A stretch of 64,000 nucleotides of DNA from Micromonospora lupini (GTDB lineage: Bacteria > Actinomycetota > Actinomycetes > Mycobacteriales > Micromonosporaceae). The translations under genes and the position numbers were made by a program. The first letter of the stretch is position 1. Every line of letters starts with the position of its first letter. Under the pieces are notes generated by a model. That model was not told the origin of the DNA. It saw only the letters and a list, made by a program, of their open reading frames with translations, and did not search any database. Of the stretch, positions 45,375-57,231 are shown piece after piece. Location of the stretch: the NCBI RefSeq assembly GCF_026342015.1, contig NZ_JAPENL010000001.1, positions 1,674,001 to 1,738,000 of the forward strand. Reading direction: 5' to 3'.

Positions 45375-48300
45375 ATGAGTGACAACGAAGAGAAGCTCCG
45401 GGAATACCTGAAGCGTACGACCGCCGACCTGCGTCAGGCTCGCCGACGCCTGCGCGAGGCCGAGGAGCGGCACCTGGAACCGATCGCGGTCATCGGCGTC
45501 AGCTGCCGGTTCCCCGGCGGGGTGCGCAGCCCGGAGGACTTCTGGGAACTGCTGGAGACCGGCACCGACGCCATCGGCCCCGGACCCACCGACCGCGGTT
45601 GGGACCTGCGCGAGCTGTACCACCCGGACCCGGACCACTCGAGCACCACGTACGCCACCGAGGGTGGCTTCCTGGACGACGCCGGCGACTTCGATCCGGA
45701 GTTCTTCGGGATGAGCCCCCGCGAGGCCCTGGCGACCGACCCGCAGCAACGGATCCTGCTGGAGCTGGCCTGGGAGGCGTTCGAACATGCCGGCATCGTG
45801 CCGGCGTCCGTGCGGGGCAGCCGTACCGGCGTCTTCACGGGTGTCATGTCGCAGCACTACGCCCAGGCGGTCAAGGACTTCGAGGGCTACATCATGACCG
45901 GCACGCTGAGCGCTGTCGCGTCCGGGCGGATCTCGTACACCTTCGGGTTGGAGGGTCCGGCGGTCACCGTGGACACGGCCTGTTCGTCGTCGCTTGTCAC
46001 CCTGCACCAGGCGTGCCAGTCCCTGCGGACCGGTGAGTGCGACCTCGCGCTGTCCGGTGGGGCCACCGTGATGGCCACCCCCAACGCCTTCCTGGAGTTC
46101 AGCCGCCAGCGGGGCCTGGCGCCGGACGGCCGCTGCAAGGCGTTCGCGGCAGCCGCCGACGGGACCGGTTGGGGTGAGGGCGCCGGCCTGCTGTTGTTGG
46201 AGCGGTTGTCCGACGCGCAGCGCAACGGCCACACGATCCTCGCCGTGGTACGCGGCTCGGCAGTGAACCAGGACGGCGCGTCCAACGGGCTGACCGCGCC
46301 GAACGGGCCCTCACAGCAGCGGGTCATCCAGGCCGCGCTGGCCAATGCCCGGCTCACCGCGGATCAGATCGACGCGGTGGAGGCGCATGGGACGGGTACG
46401 ACGTTGGGTGACCCGATGGAAGCCGAAGCGCTCCTGGCGACCTACGGACAGGACCGACCCGCCGACCAACCCCTCTACCTCGGCTCGGTCAAATCCAACA
46501 TCGGTCACACCCAAGCCGCCGCCGGCGCCGCCGGCATCATCAAAATGATCTACGCCCTACGCCACGCCACCCTGCCCGCCAGCCTCCACATCGACGAACC
46601 CACCCCCCACGTCGACTGGTCCACCGGCACCATCCGCCTCCTCACCCACACCACCGACTGGCCACAACACCAACGCCCCCGCCGCGCCGGCATCTCCGCC
46701 TTCGGCGTCTCCGGCACCAACGCCCACGTCATCCTCGAACAAGCCCCCGACCCCACCACCACCACCACCACCACCACCAACCCCGACCCCGGCCCCGACC
46801 CCGCTGCCACCGACACGGCCGGCAACGAGAACACCAGCCCGTGGCCCACCACCTGGCTGCTATCCGCCCGCGACACCCACGGCCTGCACCGCCAAGCCAC
46901 CACCCTGCACCACTGGAACACCACCACCGGCCACCACGAACACCCCGACACCATCGCCACCACCCTCGCCCACCACCGCACCCACCACCCCTACCGCGCC
47001 GCCATCCTCACCACCGACGAACACCCCCACCTCACCACCACCCTGCACACCCTCACCACCACCACCGACCACCCCGCCCTCATCACCACCCCACCCACCG
47101 GACCCACCACCGGCAAAACCGTCTTCGTCTTCCCCGGCCAAGGCAGCCAATGGGACCGCATGGCCACCACCCTGCTCCCCACCTCCCCCACCTTCCGCCA
47201 ACACCTACACGACTGCGCCGACGCCCTCACCCCCCACACCGGCTGGAACCTCATCGACGTCCTCACCCAACACCCCGACGCACCACCACTCGACGGACCC
47301 GACATCATCCAACCCGCCCTCTGGGCCGTCATGATCTCCCTCGCCAAACTCTGGCAACACCACGGCATCCACCCCGACGCCGTCATCGGCCACTCCCAAG
47401 GCGAAATCGCCGCCGCCCACATCGCCGGCGCCCTCACCCTCGACGACGCCGCCACCCTCATCACCCGCCGCTCCCAAACCCTCACCCACCTACCACCCGG
47501 CGCCATGGCCGCCATCAACCTCCCCGCCCACACCATCACCGAACACCTCACCACCTACAACAACCCCACCACCACCCTCACCATCGCCGCCCACAACAGC
47601 CCCACCCACACCGTCATCGCCGGCAACCCCGAACAAATCCACCACTACATCAACCACTGCCACACCCACAACATCAACGCCAAACTCATCCCCGTCACCT
47701 ACGCCAGCCACAGCCACCACATCGAACCCCTCAAACCCCACCTCCTCACCACCCTCAACACCATCACCCCCCACCCCGCCACCATCCCCTTCCACACCAC
47801 CACCAACCCCCACCCCACCGGCGAACCCACCGACACCACACACCTCACCGCCCAATACTGGTACGACAACCTCCGCAACCCCGTCCACCTCCACCCCACC
47901 ATCACCACCCTGCTCACCACCGGCCACACCACCTACATCGAAACCAGCCCCCACCCCGTCCTCACCCCCGCCATCACCACCACCACCGAACACCACCCCC
48001 ACCACCCCAAAACCACCATCACCGGCACCCTCCGCAAAAACCACCACGACCCCACCCAATTCCTCACCAACCTCGCCACCATCCACACCCACACCACCCA
48101 CACCCCCACCTGGCCCACCAACACCACCCACACCACCACCACCCCCACCTACACCTTCGTCGCCGAGCGGCACTGGCTCACGGCGAACGCCACTGTGAAG
48201 CCCGGACAGCTCGGGCTCGACGACCCCCGACACCCGATCCTGCGCGGCAGCATCAGCCCGGCCCGCAGTCAGACGACAGTCCTGAGTGGACAGCTCTCCC

Positions 48301-51300
48301 TCGACACGCATCCGTGGCTCGCCGACCACGCCGTCCTGGGCACCGTCATCCTCCCCGGCGCCGCCCTCGTCGACATGGCCCTCACCGCCGGCGCCCACGC
48401 CGGCGTACCGCACCTGCGGGAACTGACCCTCGCCAGTCCCCTGCTCGTCCCGGAGACCGGAGAACTACGGATCCAGGTCCAGGTGGGCAAGCCGGACGCC
48501 GACGGACACCGCGCCGTCACAGTCGACTCGACGCCGGCGGGCGTGCGGGACACGGAGAGCACCGTGGCCGGCTGGACGACGCACGCCACTGGCGTCCTCA
48601 CCGAGACGCCCGAGCGACTGCCGGCCGACGAACCCGCGCCGGCCACCTGGCCGGCGGCCGGCTGGAAGCCGTTCGACGTCGAGGACGGCTACACCGAACT
48701 GGCCGAACGCGGGTACGAGTACGGCCCGGCGTTCCGCGGGTTGGAGGCCGCCTGGCGCGCGGGCGACCACGTGTACGCCGAGGTGCGCCTGCCCGACGCG
48801 GCCGGCAGCGGATTCGCCCTGCACCCCGCGCTCCTCGACGCCACGCTGCACGCGGCCGGGTTGGGACGCCCGGACGACGGGACGGTACGCCTGCCGTTCG
48901 TCTGGAGTGACGTACACCTGCACTCCGCGCCCGCGACGGCCGCCCTGCGCGTACGGATCTCCCCGACCGGCCCGGACGCCATGTCCGTGCGTCTCTGGAA
49001 CACCGAGGGCGAACCCGTCGCCACGATCGGCACGCTTGCCCTTCGGCCTCTCCCCGCCGGCGGCCTGACCGCGCTCGCCGGCGACGCCGCCCGGCCGTAC
49101 CACGTCGACTGGACCGTCGTCGCCTCCGCTGGCGCGACCCCGCGCCAGTACGCGCTGATCGGCGCGGCCGGCGACGAGCCGGCGGACGCGCTGCGGGCGG
49201 ACGGACACACAGTGCGCAGCTATCCCGGGATCGGCGTCCTGCGCGAGACCGGCCACACCCCGGACGTCACGCTGCTCTTCACCGGCACCGACGGTGAGGA
49301 CCCGGTCGGCGACGCACACGACGCGGCCCGACGCACCCTTGCGGACGTCCAGGAATGGCTGCGTACCTCGGACGGCCGGCTCATCGTCGTCACCACTGAC
49401 GCGCTGGCGGTATCGGTGTCCGACCACGTCGACGGCCTGCCCGGCTCGGTCGTGCACGGCCTGGTGCGCTCCGCCAACTCGGAACACCCGGGTCGGTTCG
49501 GGCTGATCGACCTGCAGCGACCGGCCGAGGACGCCGCGCTGCTGTCGGCGGCCGTGGAAGCCCTGACCGACGAGGAGACCGAGATCGCCGTCCGCGACGG
49601 CGAGGTGTACGCGCCTCGGCTCAGCGACTCCGCCGGCCGAGCCCTGTCGGTCCCCGAGACGACCGAGTGGTCGCTGGCGGCCACCGAGAAGGGCACGTTG
49701 GATGCTCTCGCGCTGGCGCCCGACCTGTCGGCGCGGCGGCCGCTCGGTCCGAACGAGATCCGCCTCGCGGTCCGGGCCAGCGGCCTGAACTTCCGCGACG
49801 TGCTGATCGCCCTGGACATGTATGGAGGTGACGTACCGCTGGGCAGCGAGGGCGCTGGTGTCGTCACCGAGATCGGCGCCGAGGTCACCGGCATCGCACC
49901 CGGCGACCGGGTGACCGGCCTCATCCCCGGCGGCATCGGGCCGGTGGTGGTCACCGACCACCGACTGGTCGTTCCGATCCCCGGCGGCTGGTCGTTCGCG
50001 CAGGCCGCCACGGTCCCGGTCGCCTTCCTCACCGCCTGGTACGGCCTGGTCGAGGTCGGGCAGCTCAAGGCCGGGGAGACCGTGCTGGTGCACGCGGCGG
50101 CCGGTGGTGTCGGCATGGCGGCGGTCCAGGTGGCCCGCGCCCTCGGCGCCCGCGTGCTCGGCACCGCCAACCCCGCCAAGTGGGGCGTCCTGGCCGCGAT
50201 GGGCCTGGACCCCGGCGACATCGCCTCCTCCCGCGACGCCACCTTCGAAGCCGCCTCGCGGGCGGCCACCGGCGGCAGGGGCGTGGACGTGGTGCTCAAC
50301 TCGCTTACCGGTGAACTTCTCGACGCTTCCCTTCGACTGCTCGCGCCGGGCGGCCGACTGGTGGAGATGGGCATCACCGACCGTCGCGGTGACCAGGTGC
50401 AGGCCGCCTATCCGAACGTCTCCTATCTGCCGTTCGAGCTGTTCACGGCCGAGCCGGACTGGATCCGGGCGGCCCTGGGGGAACTGGTCGCCCGATTCCG
50501 CGACGGCGTGCTGTCGCCGTTGCCCCTCACGGCCACCGACGTACGCTTCGCGCCCGACGTGCTGCGCCGGTTCGCCCAGGGCCGGCACACAGGCAAGCTG
50601 GTGCTGACCATGCCGACCCGGCCGGACCCGGAGGGCACGGTCCTGGTCACCGGTGGCACCGGAACGCTCGGCGCGCTGCTCGCCCGACACCTGGTGCAGA
50701 CAGGTGTGACCCGACGGCTCGTCCTGACCAGTCGTCAGGGGGCCGACGCGCCGGGCGCCGACGACCTGCGCCGGGAACTGGCCGACCTCGGCGCGGACGT
50801 GGACGTGGTGCCCTGCGACGTCGCCGTCCGCGCGGACGTCGCGCGCGTGCTGGCCGGGATCGATCCGGCGCATCCGCTGACCGCTGTGGTGCACGCCGCC
50901 GGGCGCCTGGAGGACCACCTGGTCACCGACCTGAGCGCGCAGGACGTCGAGGACGTGCTGCGGGCCAAGGTGGACGGCGCGTGGCACCTGCACGAGCTGA
51001 CCGCCGGGGCCGACCTTCGGGCGTTCGTGTTGTTCTCCTCGGTAGCCGGCATCCTGGGTGCACCCGGGCAGGCCAACTACGCGGCCGCGAACACCTTCCT
51101 GGACGCGTTGGCGCAGCACCGTGCGACTGCCGGGCTCCCGTCGACATCGATGGCCTGGGGGTACTGGGAACAGGCGACCGGTCTGACCGAGCACCTCGGC
51201 GAGACCGGGGCACGCCGCATCAGCGGCAGCGGTCTGATCCCGCTCACCGCCGCGCACGGCCTGGCGCTGTTCGACGCGGCGCTCGCCGGCGCCCATCCGC

Positions 51301-54300
51301 TCAGCGTCCCGGCCGGGCTGGACCTGACCGCCCTGCGTGCCCGCGCCGCGCGTACGGCGGTTCCCGCAGTGCTGCGTGACCTGGTCCGGTCCGGCGCTCG
51401 GCGTGCCGGGGCGGGTTCAACCAGCCCGGTACGTCGGCTCGCCCGGATGGACGAGGCCGAGCGACGCGCCGCCCTGCTCGACCTGGTCCTGGCCAGCGCC
51501 GGCGCGGTTCTCGGCCACGCCGACGGCCAGACCATCGACCCGGGTCGGGCGTTCAAGGAGCTGGGTTTCGACTCGTTGACCGCTGTCGAGCTGCGCAACC
51601 GGCTCGGCGCGGCCACCGGCCTGCGACTGCCGGCCACGATGATCTTCGACTATCCGACGCCCGGCGAACTCGCCGCGTTCCTGGACACCGAGTTCGCCGG
51701 TTCGGCCTCGGCAACCGTGGCGCCCGCCGCGCCGGTGGCCGTGCGGGTCGACGATGACCCGATCGCCATCGTGGGCATGAGCTGCCGGTACCCGGGCAGC
51801 GTGGCCAACCCCGAGGATCTCTGGCGGCTCGTCGAAGCCGGCCGGGACGTCATGTCCGACTTCCCCGCCGACCGCGGCTGGGACGTCGACACGCTCTACG
51901 ATCCGGAGCCCAACCAGCGCGGCCGCAGCTACGTGCGGCGGGGCGGATTCCTCGACGGGGCGGGTGACTTCGACGCCGACTTCTTCGGCATGAGCCCCCG
52001 CGAGGCGGTGGCCACCGACCCGCAGCAGCGGCTGCTGTTGGAGACCGCGTGGGAGGTCGTGGAGGCGTCCGGCATCGACCCGACCTCGCTGCGCGGCAGC
52101 CGCACAGGCGTGTTCGCCGGTGTGGTCGCCCAGGAGTACGCCCCCCGCCGGGACGAGATCCCGGAGGACCTGGAGGGCTACATCATGACCGGCAACACCA
52201 CGAGCACGGCCTCCGGCCGCGTCTCGTACGTGCTGGGCCTCGAGGGCCCGGCGGTCACTGTGGACACCGCGTGCTCGTCGTCGCTCGTCGCCCTGCACCA
52301 GGCCTGCCAGTCCCTGCGCGGCGGCGAGTGCGACCTGGCCCTCGCCGGCGGCGTCACCGTGATGGCCACTCCCGGCCTGTTCGTCGAGTTCAGCCGGCAG
52401 CGCGGGCTCGCGGCCGACGGCCACTGCAAGCCGTTCGCGGCCGCGGCCGACGGGACCGCCTTCGCCGAGGGCGTCGGGCTGCTGCTGCTCGAACGGCTCT
52501 CCGACGCTCAGCGCAACGGGCATCAGGTGCTCGCCGTGGTGCAGGGCAGCGCCATCAACCAGGACGGCGCCTCCAACGGCCTCACCGCGCCGAACGGCCC
52601 GTCGCAGCAGCGGGTCATCCGCGCGGCGCTGACCAGCGCCGGGCTCTCCGCCGCCGACGTGGACGTCGTCGAGGCGCACGGCACCGGCACCGCGCTCGGG
52701 GATCCCATCGAGGCGCAGGCGCTGCTCGCGACGTACGGCAGGGAGCGGCCGGCGGACCGGCCGCTGCTGCTCGGCTCGGTGAAGTCGAACCTCGGGCACA
52801 CCCAGGCCGCCGCCGGCGTCGCCGGCATCATCAAGATGGTCCAGGCGATGCGGTACGGCGTCGTGCCGGCCAGCCTGCACATCGACGCGCCGACCCCGCA
52901 CGTCGACTGGGCGGCCGGTGCGGTCCGGCTGCTCACCGAGCCGACGCCGTGGCCGGAGGCCGGCCGGCCGCGCCGTGCCGCGGTGTCGTCGTTCGGCATC
53001 TCCGGCACCAACGCGCACGTCATCATCGAACAGCCGCCCGCGACGGCGGCGGAACCGCTGGCCGGGGAGCATCCGCCGGTGCTGGCGTGGTCGCTGACCG
53101 CCAAGTCGCCGGATGCGCTGCGGGAGCAGGCCCGACGGCTGGGTGACTTCCTCGGCGAGCACCCCGAGGCGGCAGCGGACGAGGTAGCTGTCGCGCTGGC
53201 GACCACCCGCGCCCGCTTCGACCACCGGGCCGTGGCAGTGGGTGAGGCGGCCGAGCTGGTCGTGTCCCTGGACGATCTCGCCGCCGGGCGGCCGACTCCG
53301 GCGATCGTCACGGGTGCCGTGTCCGGCGGCCGCACCGCGTTCCTGTTCACCGGTCAGGGCAGCCAGCGCGCGGGGATGGGTCAGTCGCTGTACGGGACGT
53401 ACCCGGCGTTCGCGACGGCGCTCGACGCAGTGGCGGCCGCTCTCGACGAACACCTCGACCAGCCGATCCGGCGGTTGCTCTTCGCCCCGCGCGAATCGGC
53501 CGACGCGCGGATGCTTGACCAGACGCAGTACGGCCAGCCCGCGTTGTTCGCCCTCGAAGTCGCCCTCTTCCGACTGCTCGAATCCTGGGGGGTGCGCCCC
53601 GATGTGCTCATCGGCCACTCGATCGGAGAGTTGGCCGCGGCGCACGTGGCCGGTGTGCTGAACCTGCCCGACGCCTGTGCCCTGATCACCGCCCGGGGCC
53701 GGCTCATGCAGCAGGCGCCGGATCGGGGCACGATGATCGCGGTCGCCGCGGCGGAGGACGAGGTCGTGCCGATGCTGGCCGGCTGGGAGGAACAGGTCGC
53801 GATCGCCGCGATCAACGGCCCCGCCTCGGTGGTCCTCTCCGGCGACGAGGCGGCCGTGACCCAGCTCGCCGAGCACTGGCAGCGGGCGGGCCGCCGCACC
53901 AAACGGCTGCGGGTCAGCCACGCCTTCCACTCGCCGCACATGGACCGGGTGCTTGCCGAGTTCGAGGCGGTGGCCGGGCGGCTCACCTTCGGTCCGCCCA
54001 CGATCCCCATCGTCTCCAACCTGACCGGTGCGCTCGCGACCGACGAGGAGTTGTGCTCGCCGGCCTACTGGAGCGCCCAGATCCGCCGGCCCGTCCGCTT
54101 CCTCGACGGCATGCGTACCCTGGCCGGGCTGGACGTCCGCCGGTTCCTGGAGGTCGGTCCGGACGCGGTGCTGTCGGCCGCCGGGCCGGACTGTCTCCTC
54201 GACCAGGAACGCGCGGCGGCGACGTTCGCCTCCGCCCTGCGCTCCGAACGGCCGGAGGAACGGACGCTGCTCAGCGCCGTGGCAGCCGTCAACGTCCGCG

Positions 54301-57203
54301 GCACCGACGCGGACTGGGCCACGATCGCCGGCAGCCGGGGCGCCCGCCCGATACCGCTGCCGACGTACCCGTTCCAGCGCCGCCGCTACTGGCTGCGACC
54401 CATTGGCCGGCCGGGCGACGCCACCGGCTGGGGCCTGGACGCCACCGCGCACAGCTTCCTGGCCGGCGCTGTCGGCCTCGCCGACGGCGCGGGAACGATC
54501 TTCACGGGGCGGCTGTCCCGCGCCACCCAGCCCTGGCTCGTCGACCACGCGGTCGGCGGTGTGGTGCTGCTCCCCGGCACGGCGCTGCTGGAGATCGCGC
54601 TGGAAGCAGGGGCCGCGCTCGGCGTCGGCCATGTCGCGGAGCTCGCCCTGGAAGCTCCCCTGGTCCTCCCGGACGACGGGGCCGTCCAACTCCAGGTCTC
54701 GGTGGGGACCGACACGGGCAGCGGCGACCGGCCGATAAGCGTGCACGCACGGCCCGAGGACGGCACCGGCGCGGAGCGGCCCTGGACCCGGCACGCGGCG
54801 GGCGTGCTCACCGAGGTGCCGAACCGGACGTACGCTCCCGCCCCGGCGGCGTGGCCACCGCCCGGCGCCGAACCTCTGCCGGTGGAATCCCTCTATCCGG
54901 TCCTGAGCGACGCCGGCCTGGACTACGGGCCCGCCTTCCGCGGGGTGGAAGCCGCGTGGCGCTCCGGCGGTGACCTTCTCGCCGAGGTACGGCTGCCCGA
55001 GACGGCGCGCGCAGCCGGCGGCTTCCTCGCCCACCCGGCCCTTCTCGACGCGGCGCTGCATCCGCTGGCCCTGACCGCCGGCCCGGACGAGGACGGGGAC
55101 TCCTCCGGCCCCCGGCTGCCGTTCGTGTGGCAGGGGGTCACGTCCTGGCAGCCGTCCGGTGATCTCGTCCGGGTCCGGCTGACACCGGACGGGTCGCAGT
55201 CGGTCGCGATCACCGTGACCGACGCCTCGGGACGGCAGGTGCTCAGCGCCGAGAGCCTGGCGCTGCGCCGGATCTCCGCCGATCAGCTGGCTGCGGCCGG
55301 CGCCACGAGGACCGACAACCTGTACGTCGTCGACTGGGTGGAGCCGCAGGTGGCGCAGACCCCGTCGGAGCCCACCCGGTACGCGGTCCTGGCCGACGCC
55401 GACCCGGAGGTCCGGGCGGCGCTGGCGGCCGAGCAGCACCTCGACGTTCCCGCCCTCGCGGCCGCGGTCGACGCGGGCACGCCGGTGCCGGACGTGGTCA
55501 TCGCCGGCCTGCCGGCCCGCTCGAACGACCCAGCCGCGGACGTCCATCTGGTCAGTCAGGCGGCCCTGCGCCTGGTGCAGGCATGGCTGGCCGCCAGCTC
55601 CCTGTCCGGTGCGCGCCTCGTGCTTGTCACGCGCGGTGCGGTGGCACCGCGCCCGGGCCTGACCACCGACCCGGTCGCCACGGCCGCGTGGGGGCTGGTG
55701 CGCTCGGCGCAGTCCGAGCACGCCGGGCGGTTCACCCTCGTCGACCTCGACGAGCACGCCGATCCGCTGACGAGCCTGACGCGGGCCCTGGCTACCGGAG
55801 AACCGCAGGTAGCGGTGCGCGACGGGGTCGCGCTCGCGGCTCGACTGACGCCGTTCGACGCCACGGGCGACATCGACCGCCCGCAGGTGCGTCCGAACCC
55901 GAACGGGACAGTCCTGGTCGTCGGCGCGACCGGCGGTCTCGGTCGCCGGCTCGCGCTGCACCTGGCTCGCCGGCACGGCTCGGTGCGGTTGCTGCTCGTC
56001 AGCCGCAGCGGCCGGACCGCGGACACGGCCGAGTTCGAGGCGCAGCTCACCGCCCTGGGCGCCCGGTTCCGGATCGCCGCGTGCGACGCGTCCGACCGCC
56101 GGGCGCTCGCGGACCTGATCGCGTCGTTGCCCGCCGACGAGCCACTGACAGGCATCGTCAACGCGGCCGGTGTGGTCCACGACGGCGTGGTGGCCACCAT
56201 GACGGCGGCGCAGGTGGACACGGTGCTCACCGCCAAGGCTGACGTCGCCTGGAATCTGCACGACCTCACCCGGGAGTCGGACGTCGCGCACTTCGTGATG
56301 TTCTCGTCCTTCGCCGGTGTGGTCGGCGGCCCGGGCCAGGCCAACTACGCGGCGGCCAACGCGGCCCTGGACGGGCTGATCGCGCACCGGCGTGCCGTCG
56401 GGCTCCCGGGGGTCTCGATCGCCTGGGGCGCCTGGGATCAGACCGGGCTCACCGCCGTCCTGGACCAGGCGGACCAGGCCCGGATGCGGCGGACCGGCAT
56501 CGTGCCGCTCGCTGAGCAGCAGGGGCTCGCGCTCTTCGACGTGGCCACCGAGGCCGGGCCCGCCGAGCTGGTCGCCGCCCGCCTGGACCGCACGGTGCTG
56601 CGGCGGCAGGCGGCGGCCCTGCCACCGCTGCTGCGGGCGTTGGTGCCGTCGGCGCGCACGACGGCGCCGTCCGGGCCGGTGCTGGCGGACCGGTTGGTCG
56701 GTCTCGACGAGGAGCAGGCGGACGCCGCGGTGCTCGACTTCGTCAGGTCCAGCGCGGCAGCCGTGCTGGGCCACGCCGACGTCGGCGCGGTGGAGTCGGA
56801 CAAGCCGTTCACCGCGCTCGGCATGGATTCGCTGGCCGCCGTGGAGATGCGCAACCTGCTCACCGAGGGGACCGGGCTCCGGTTGACCGCCACCATGGTG
56901 TTCGACTTCCCGACCCCGGCGGCGCTGGCCCACCATCTGCGGACGCAGGTGGCGCCGGCCGCGACCGACGCGGCCGGCTCGATCCTCGCCGAACTCGATC
57001 GGATCGAGGCCGCTCTCGCCGACACCAGCGGCTGGGACGACACCACCCGCGGCGGGGTCACCGGCCGCCTGGAGTCCCTGCTGGCCCGGTGCCGACCAAG
57101 CGCGGACCTCACGGTCGACGAGGTCGTCGACCGGATCCAGACCGCCAGCCACGACGAGATCTTCGAGTTCATCGATCGCGATCTCGGACGGAGCACGAAG
57201 TGA
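45375..57203 (+). CDS. Type I PKS 5: modules 8 and 9
   Basis: This 3942-aa subunit contains KS-AT(methylmalonyl)-DH-ER-KR-ACP, then KS-AT(malonyl)-DH-KR-ACP. It adds a second saturated methyl-branched unit and then a double bond. The N-terminal docking helix is [20 protein letters not shown]; the C-terminal tail has [19 protein letters not shown] 45375 is preceded by GGAG at seven bases. The 48-bp gap from PKS 4 is the longest within the operon and shows no terminator or promoter that I can recognise. Module 8 shares repeat block A with module 7; module 9 has normal codon usage and no repeat. Confidence 0.95.
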   Translation: MSDNEEKLREYLKRTTADLRQARRRLREAEERHLEPIAVIGVSCRFPGGVRSPEDFWELLETGTDAIGPGPTDRGWDLRELYHPDPDHSSTTYATEGGFLDDAGDFDPEFFGMSPREALATDPQQRILLELAWEAFEHAGIVPASVRGSRTGVFTGVMSQHYAQAVKDFEGYIMTGTLSAVASGRISYTFGLEGPAVTVDTACSSSLVTLHQACQSLRTGECDLALSGGATVMATPNAFLEFSRQRGLAPDGRCKAFAAAADGTGWGEGAGLLLLERLSDAQRNGHTILAVVRGSAVNQDGASNGLTAPNGPSQQRVIQAALANARLTADQIDAVEAHGTGTTLGDPMEAEALLATYGQDRPADQPLYLGSVKSNIGHTQAAAGAAGIIKMIYALRHATLPASLHIDEPTPHVDWSTGTIRLLTHTTDWPQHQRPRRAGISAFGVSGTNAHVILEQAPDPTTTTTTTTNPDPGPDPAATDTAGNENTSPWPTTWLLSARDTHGLHRQATTLHHWNTTTGHHEHPDTIATTLAHHRTHHPYRAAILTTDEHPHLTTTLHTLTTTTDHPALITTPPTGPTTGKTVFVFPGQGSQWDRMATTLLPTSPTFRQHLHDCADALTPHTGWNLIDVLTQHPDAPPLDGPDIIQPALWAVMISLAKLWQHHGIHPDAVIGHSQGEIAAAHIAGALTLDDAATLITRRSQTLTHLPPGAMAAINLPAHTITEHLTTYNNPTTTLTIAAHNSPTHTVIAGNPEQIHHYINHCHTHNINAKLIPVTYASHSHHIEPLKPHLLTTLNTITPHPATIPFHTTTNPHPTGEPTDTTHLTAQYWYDNLRNPVHLHPTITTLLTTGHTTYIETSPHPVLTPAITTTTEHHPHHPKTTITGTLRKNHHDPTQFLTNLATIHTHTTHTPTWPTNTTHTTTTPTYTFVAERHWLTANATVKPGQLGLDDPRHPILRGSISPARSQTTVLSGQLSLDTHPWLADHAVLGTVILPGAALVDMALTAGAHAGVPHLRELTLASPLLVPETGELRIQVQVGKPDADGHRAVTVDSTPAGVRDTESTVAGWTTHATGVLTETPERLPADEPAPATWPAAGWKPFDVEDGYTELAERGYEYGPAFRGLEAAWRAGDHVYAEVRLPDAAGSGFALHPALLDATLHAAGLGRPDDGTVRLPFVWSDVHLHSAPATAALRVRISPTGPDAMSVRLWNTEGEPVATIGTLALRPLPAGGLTALAGDAARPYHVDWTVVASAGATPRQYALIGAAGDEPADALRADGHTVRSYPGIGVLRETGHTPDVTLLFTGTDGEDPVGDAHDAARRTLADVQEWLRTSDGRLIVVTTDALAVSVSDHVDGLPGSVVHGLVRSANSEHPGRFGLIDLQRPAEDAALLSAAVEALTDEETEIAVRDGEVYAPRLSDSAGRALSVPETTEWSLAATEKGTLDALALAPDLSARRPLGPNEIRLAVRASGLNFRDVLIALDMYGGDVPLGSEGAGVVTEIGAEVTGIAPGDRVTGLIPGGIGPVVVTDHRLVVPIPGGWSFAQAATVPVAFLTAWYGLVEVGQLKAGETVLVHAAAGGVGMAAVQVARALGARVLGTANPAKWGVLAAMGLDPGDIASSRDATFEAASRAATGGRGVDVVLNSLTGELLDASLRLLAPGGRLVEMGITDRRGDQVQAAYPNVSYLPFELFTAEPDWIRAALGELVARFRDGVLSPLPLTATDVRFAPDVLRRFAQGRHTGKLVLTMPTRPDPEGTVLVTGGTGTLGALLARHLVQTGVTRRLVLTSRQGADAPGADDLRRELADLGADVDVVPCDVAVRADVARVLAGIDPAHPLTAVVHAAGRLEDHLVTDLSAQDVEDVLRAKVDGAWHLHELTAGADLRAFVLFSSVAGILGAPGQANYAAANTFLDALAQHRATAGLPSTSMAWGYWEQATGLTEHLGETGARRISGSGLIPLTAAHGLALFDAALAGAHPLSVPAGLDLTALRARAARTAVPAVLRDLVRSGARRAGAGSTSPVRRLARMDEAERRAALLDLVLASAGAVLGHADGQTIDPGRAFKELGFDSLTAVELRNRLGAATGLRLPATMIFDYPTPGELAAFLDTEFAGSASATVAPAAPVAVRVDDDPIAIVGMSCRYPGSVANPEDLWRLVEAGRDVMSDFPADRGWDVDTLYDPEPNQRGRSYVRRGGFLDGAGDFDADFFGMSPREAVATDPQQRLLLETAWEVVEASGIDPTSLRGSRTGVFAGVVAQEYAPRRDEIPEDLEGYIMTGNTTSTASGRVSYVLGLEGPAVTVDTACSSSLVALHQACQSLRGGECDLALAGGVTVMATPGLFVEFSRQRGLAADGHCKPFAAAADGTAFAEGVGLLLLERLSDAQRNGHQVLAVVQGSAINQDGASNGLTAPNGPSQQRVIRAALTSAGLSAADVDVVEAHGTGTALGDPIEAQALLATYGRERPADRPLLLGSVKSNLGHTQAAAGVAGIIKMVQAMRYGVVPASLHIDAPTPHVDWAAGAVRLLTEPTPWPEAGRPRRAAVSSFGISGTNAHVIIEQPPATAAEPLAGEHPPVLAWSLTAKSPDALREQARRLGDFLGEHPEAAADEVAVALATTRARFDHRAVAVGEAAELVVSLDDLAAGRPTPAIVTGAVSGGRTAFLFTGQGSQRAGMGQSLYGTYPAFATALDAVAAALDEHLDQPIRRLLFAPRESADARMLDQTQYGQPALFALEVALFRLLESWGVRPDVLIGHSIGELAAAHVAGVLNLPDACALITARGRLMQQAPDRGTMIAVAAAEDEVVPMLAGWEEQVAIAAINGPASVVLSGDEAAVTQLAEHWQRAGRRTKRLRVSHAFHSPHMDRVLAEFEAVAGRLTFGPPTIPIVSNLTGALATDEELCSPAYWSAQIRRPVRFLDGMRTLAGLDVRRFLEVGPDAVLSAAGPDCLLDQERAAATFASALRSERPEERTLLSAVAAVNVRGTDADWATIAGSRGARPIPLPTYPFQRRRYWLRPIGRPGDATGWGLDATAHSFLAGAVGLADGAGTIFTGRLSRATQPWLVDHAVGGVVLLPGTALLEIALEAGAALGVGHVAELALEAPLVLPDDGAVQLQVSVGTDTGSGDRPISVHARPEDGTGAERPWTRHAAGVLTEVPNRTYAPAPAAWPPPGAEPLPVESLYPVLSDAGLDYGPAFRGVEAAWRSGGDLLAEVRLPETARAAGGFLAHPALLDAALHPLALTAGPDEDGDSSGPRLPFVWQGVTSWQPSGDLVRVRLTPDGSQSVAITVTDASGRQVLSAESLALRRISADQLAAAGATRTDNLYVVDWVEPQVAQTPSEPTRYAVLADADPEVRAALAAEQHLDVPALAAAVDAGTPVPDVVIAGLPARSNDPAADVHLVSQAALRLVQAWLAASSLSGARLVLVTRGAVAPRPGLTTDPVATAAWGLVRSAQSEHAGRFTLVDLDEHADPLTSLTRALATGEPQVAVRDGVALAARLTPFDATGDIDRPQVRPNPNGTVLVVGATGGLGRRLALHLARRHGSVRLLLVSRSGRTADTAEFEAQLTALGARFRIAACDASDRRALADLIASLPADEPLTGIVNAAGVVHDGVVATMTAAQVDTVLTAKADVAWNLHDLTRESDVAHFVMFSSFAGVVGGPGQANYAAANAALDGLIAHRRAVGLPGVSIAWGAWDQTGLTAVLDQADQARMRRTGIVPLAEQQGLALFDVATEAGPAELVAARLDRTVLRRQAAALPPLLRALVPSARTTAPSGPVLADRLVGLDEEQADAAVLDFVRSSAAAVLGHADVGAVESDKPFTALGMDSLAAVEMRNLLTEGTGLRLTATMVFDFPTPAALAHHLRTQVAPAATDAAGSILAELDRIEAALADTSGWDDTTRGGVTGRLESLLARCRPSADLTVDEVVDRIQTASHDEIFEFIDRDLGRSTK
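46377..48159 (+). repeat. KS-AT repeat block A, module 8 copy
   Basis: Copy of 39759-41523, longer by 18 bp. The insertions are four extra ACC triplets (Thr run of 8 instead of 4) and two extra codons (Gly-Pro) in the adjacent Asp-Pro run, both in the KS-AT linker. Offset is 6618 before and 6636 after the indels. Confidence 0.9.
48315..48388 (+). repeat. 74-bp identical DH island, module 8 copy
   Basis: Identical to 41682-41755 over the DH active-site region, flanked by diverged DNA on both sides. Confidence 0.8.
51757..56950 (+). other. Module 9: KS - AT(malonyl) - DH - KR - ACP
   Basis: KS Cys2300. AT Ser2749 in GHSIGE with [11 protein letters not shown] indicates malonyl-CoA. DH His3058 in [10 protein letters not shown] and LLDAALH are intact, with YGPAFRG. 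KR has GATGGLG, VHD at the LDD position (Asp kept) and Tyr3658. ACP Ser3819 is in [10 protein letters not shown]. Predicted output is the enoyl unit next to the final beta-keto unit. Confidence 0.88.
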
Positions 57204-57231
57204 ATCACCGGTACCCGGGAGGCGCAGTCCG

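Larger units (their letters stand above)
45478..51690 (+). other. Module 8: KS - AT(methylmalonyl) - DH - ER - KR - ACP
   Basis: KS Cys203. AT Ser674 in GHSQGE with TYASH indicates methylmalonyl-CoA. DH His985 in [10 protein letters not shown], with FRG in place of FQG after YGPA. ER has [11 protein letters not shown] and Tyr1483 at the stereo-marker position ([12 protein letters not shown]), predicting a 2S methyl. KR has GGTGTLG, LED (B-type likely) and Tyr1902. ACP Ser2067. Confidence 0.9.
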
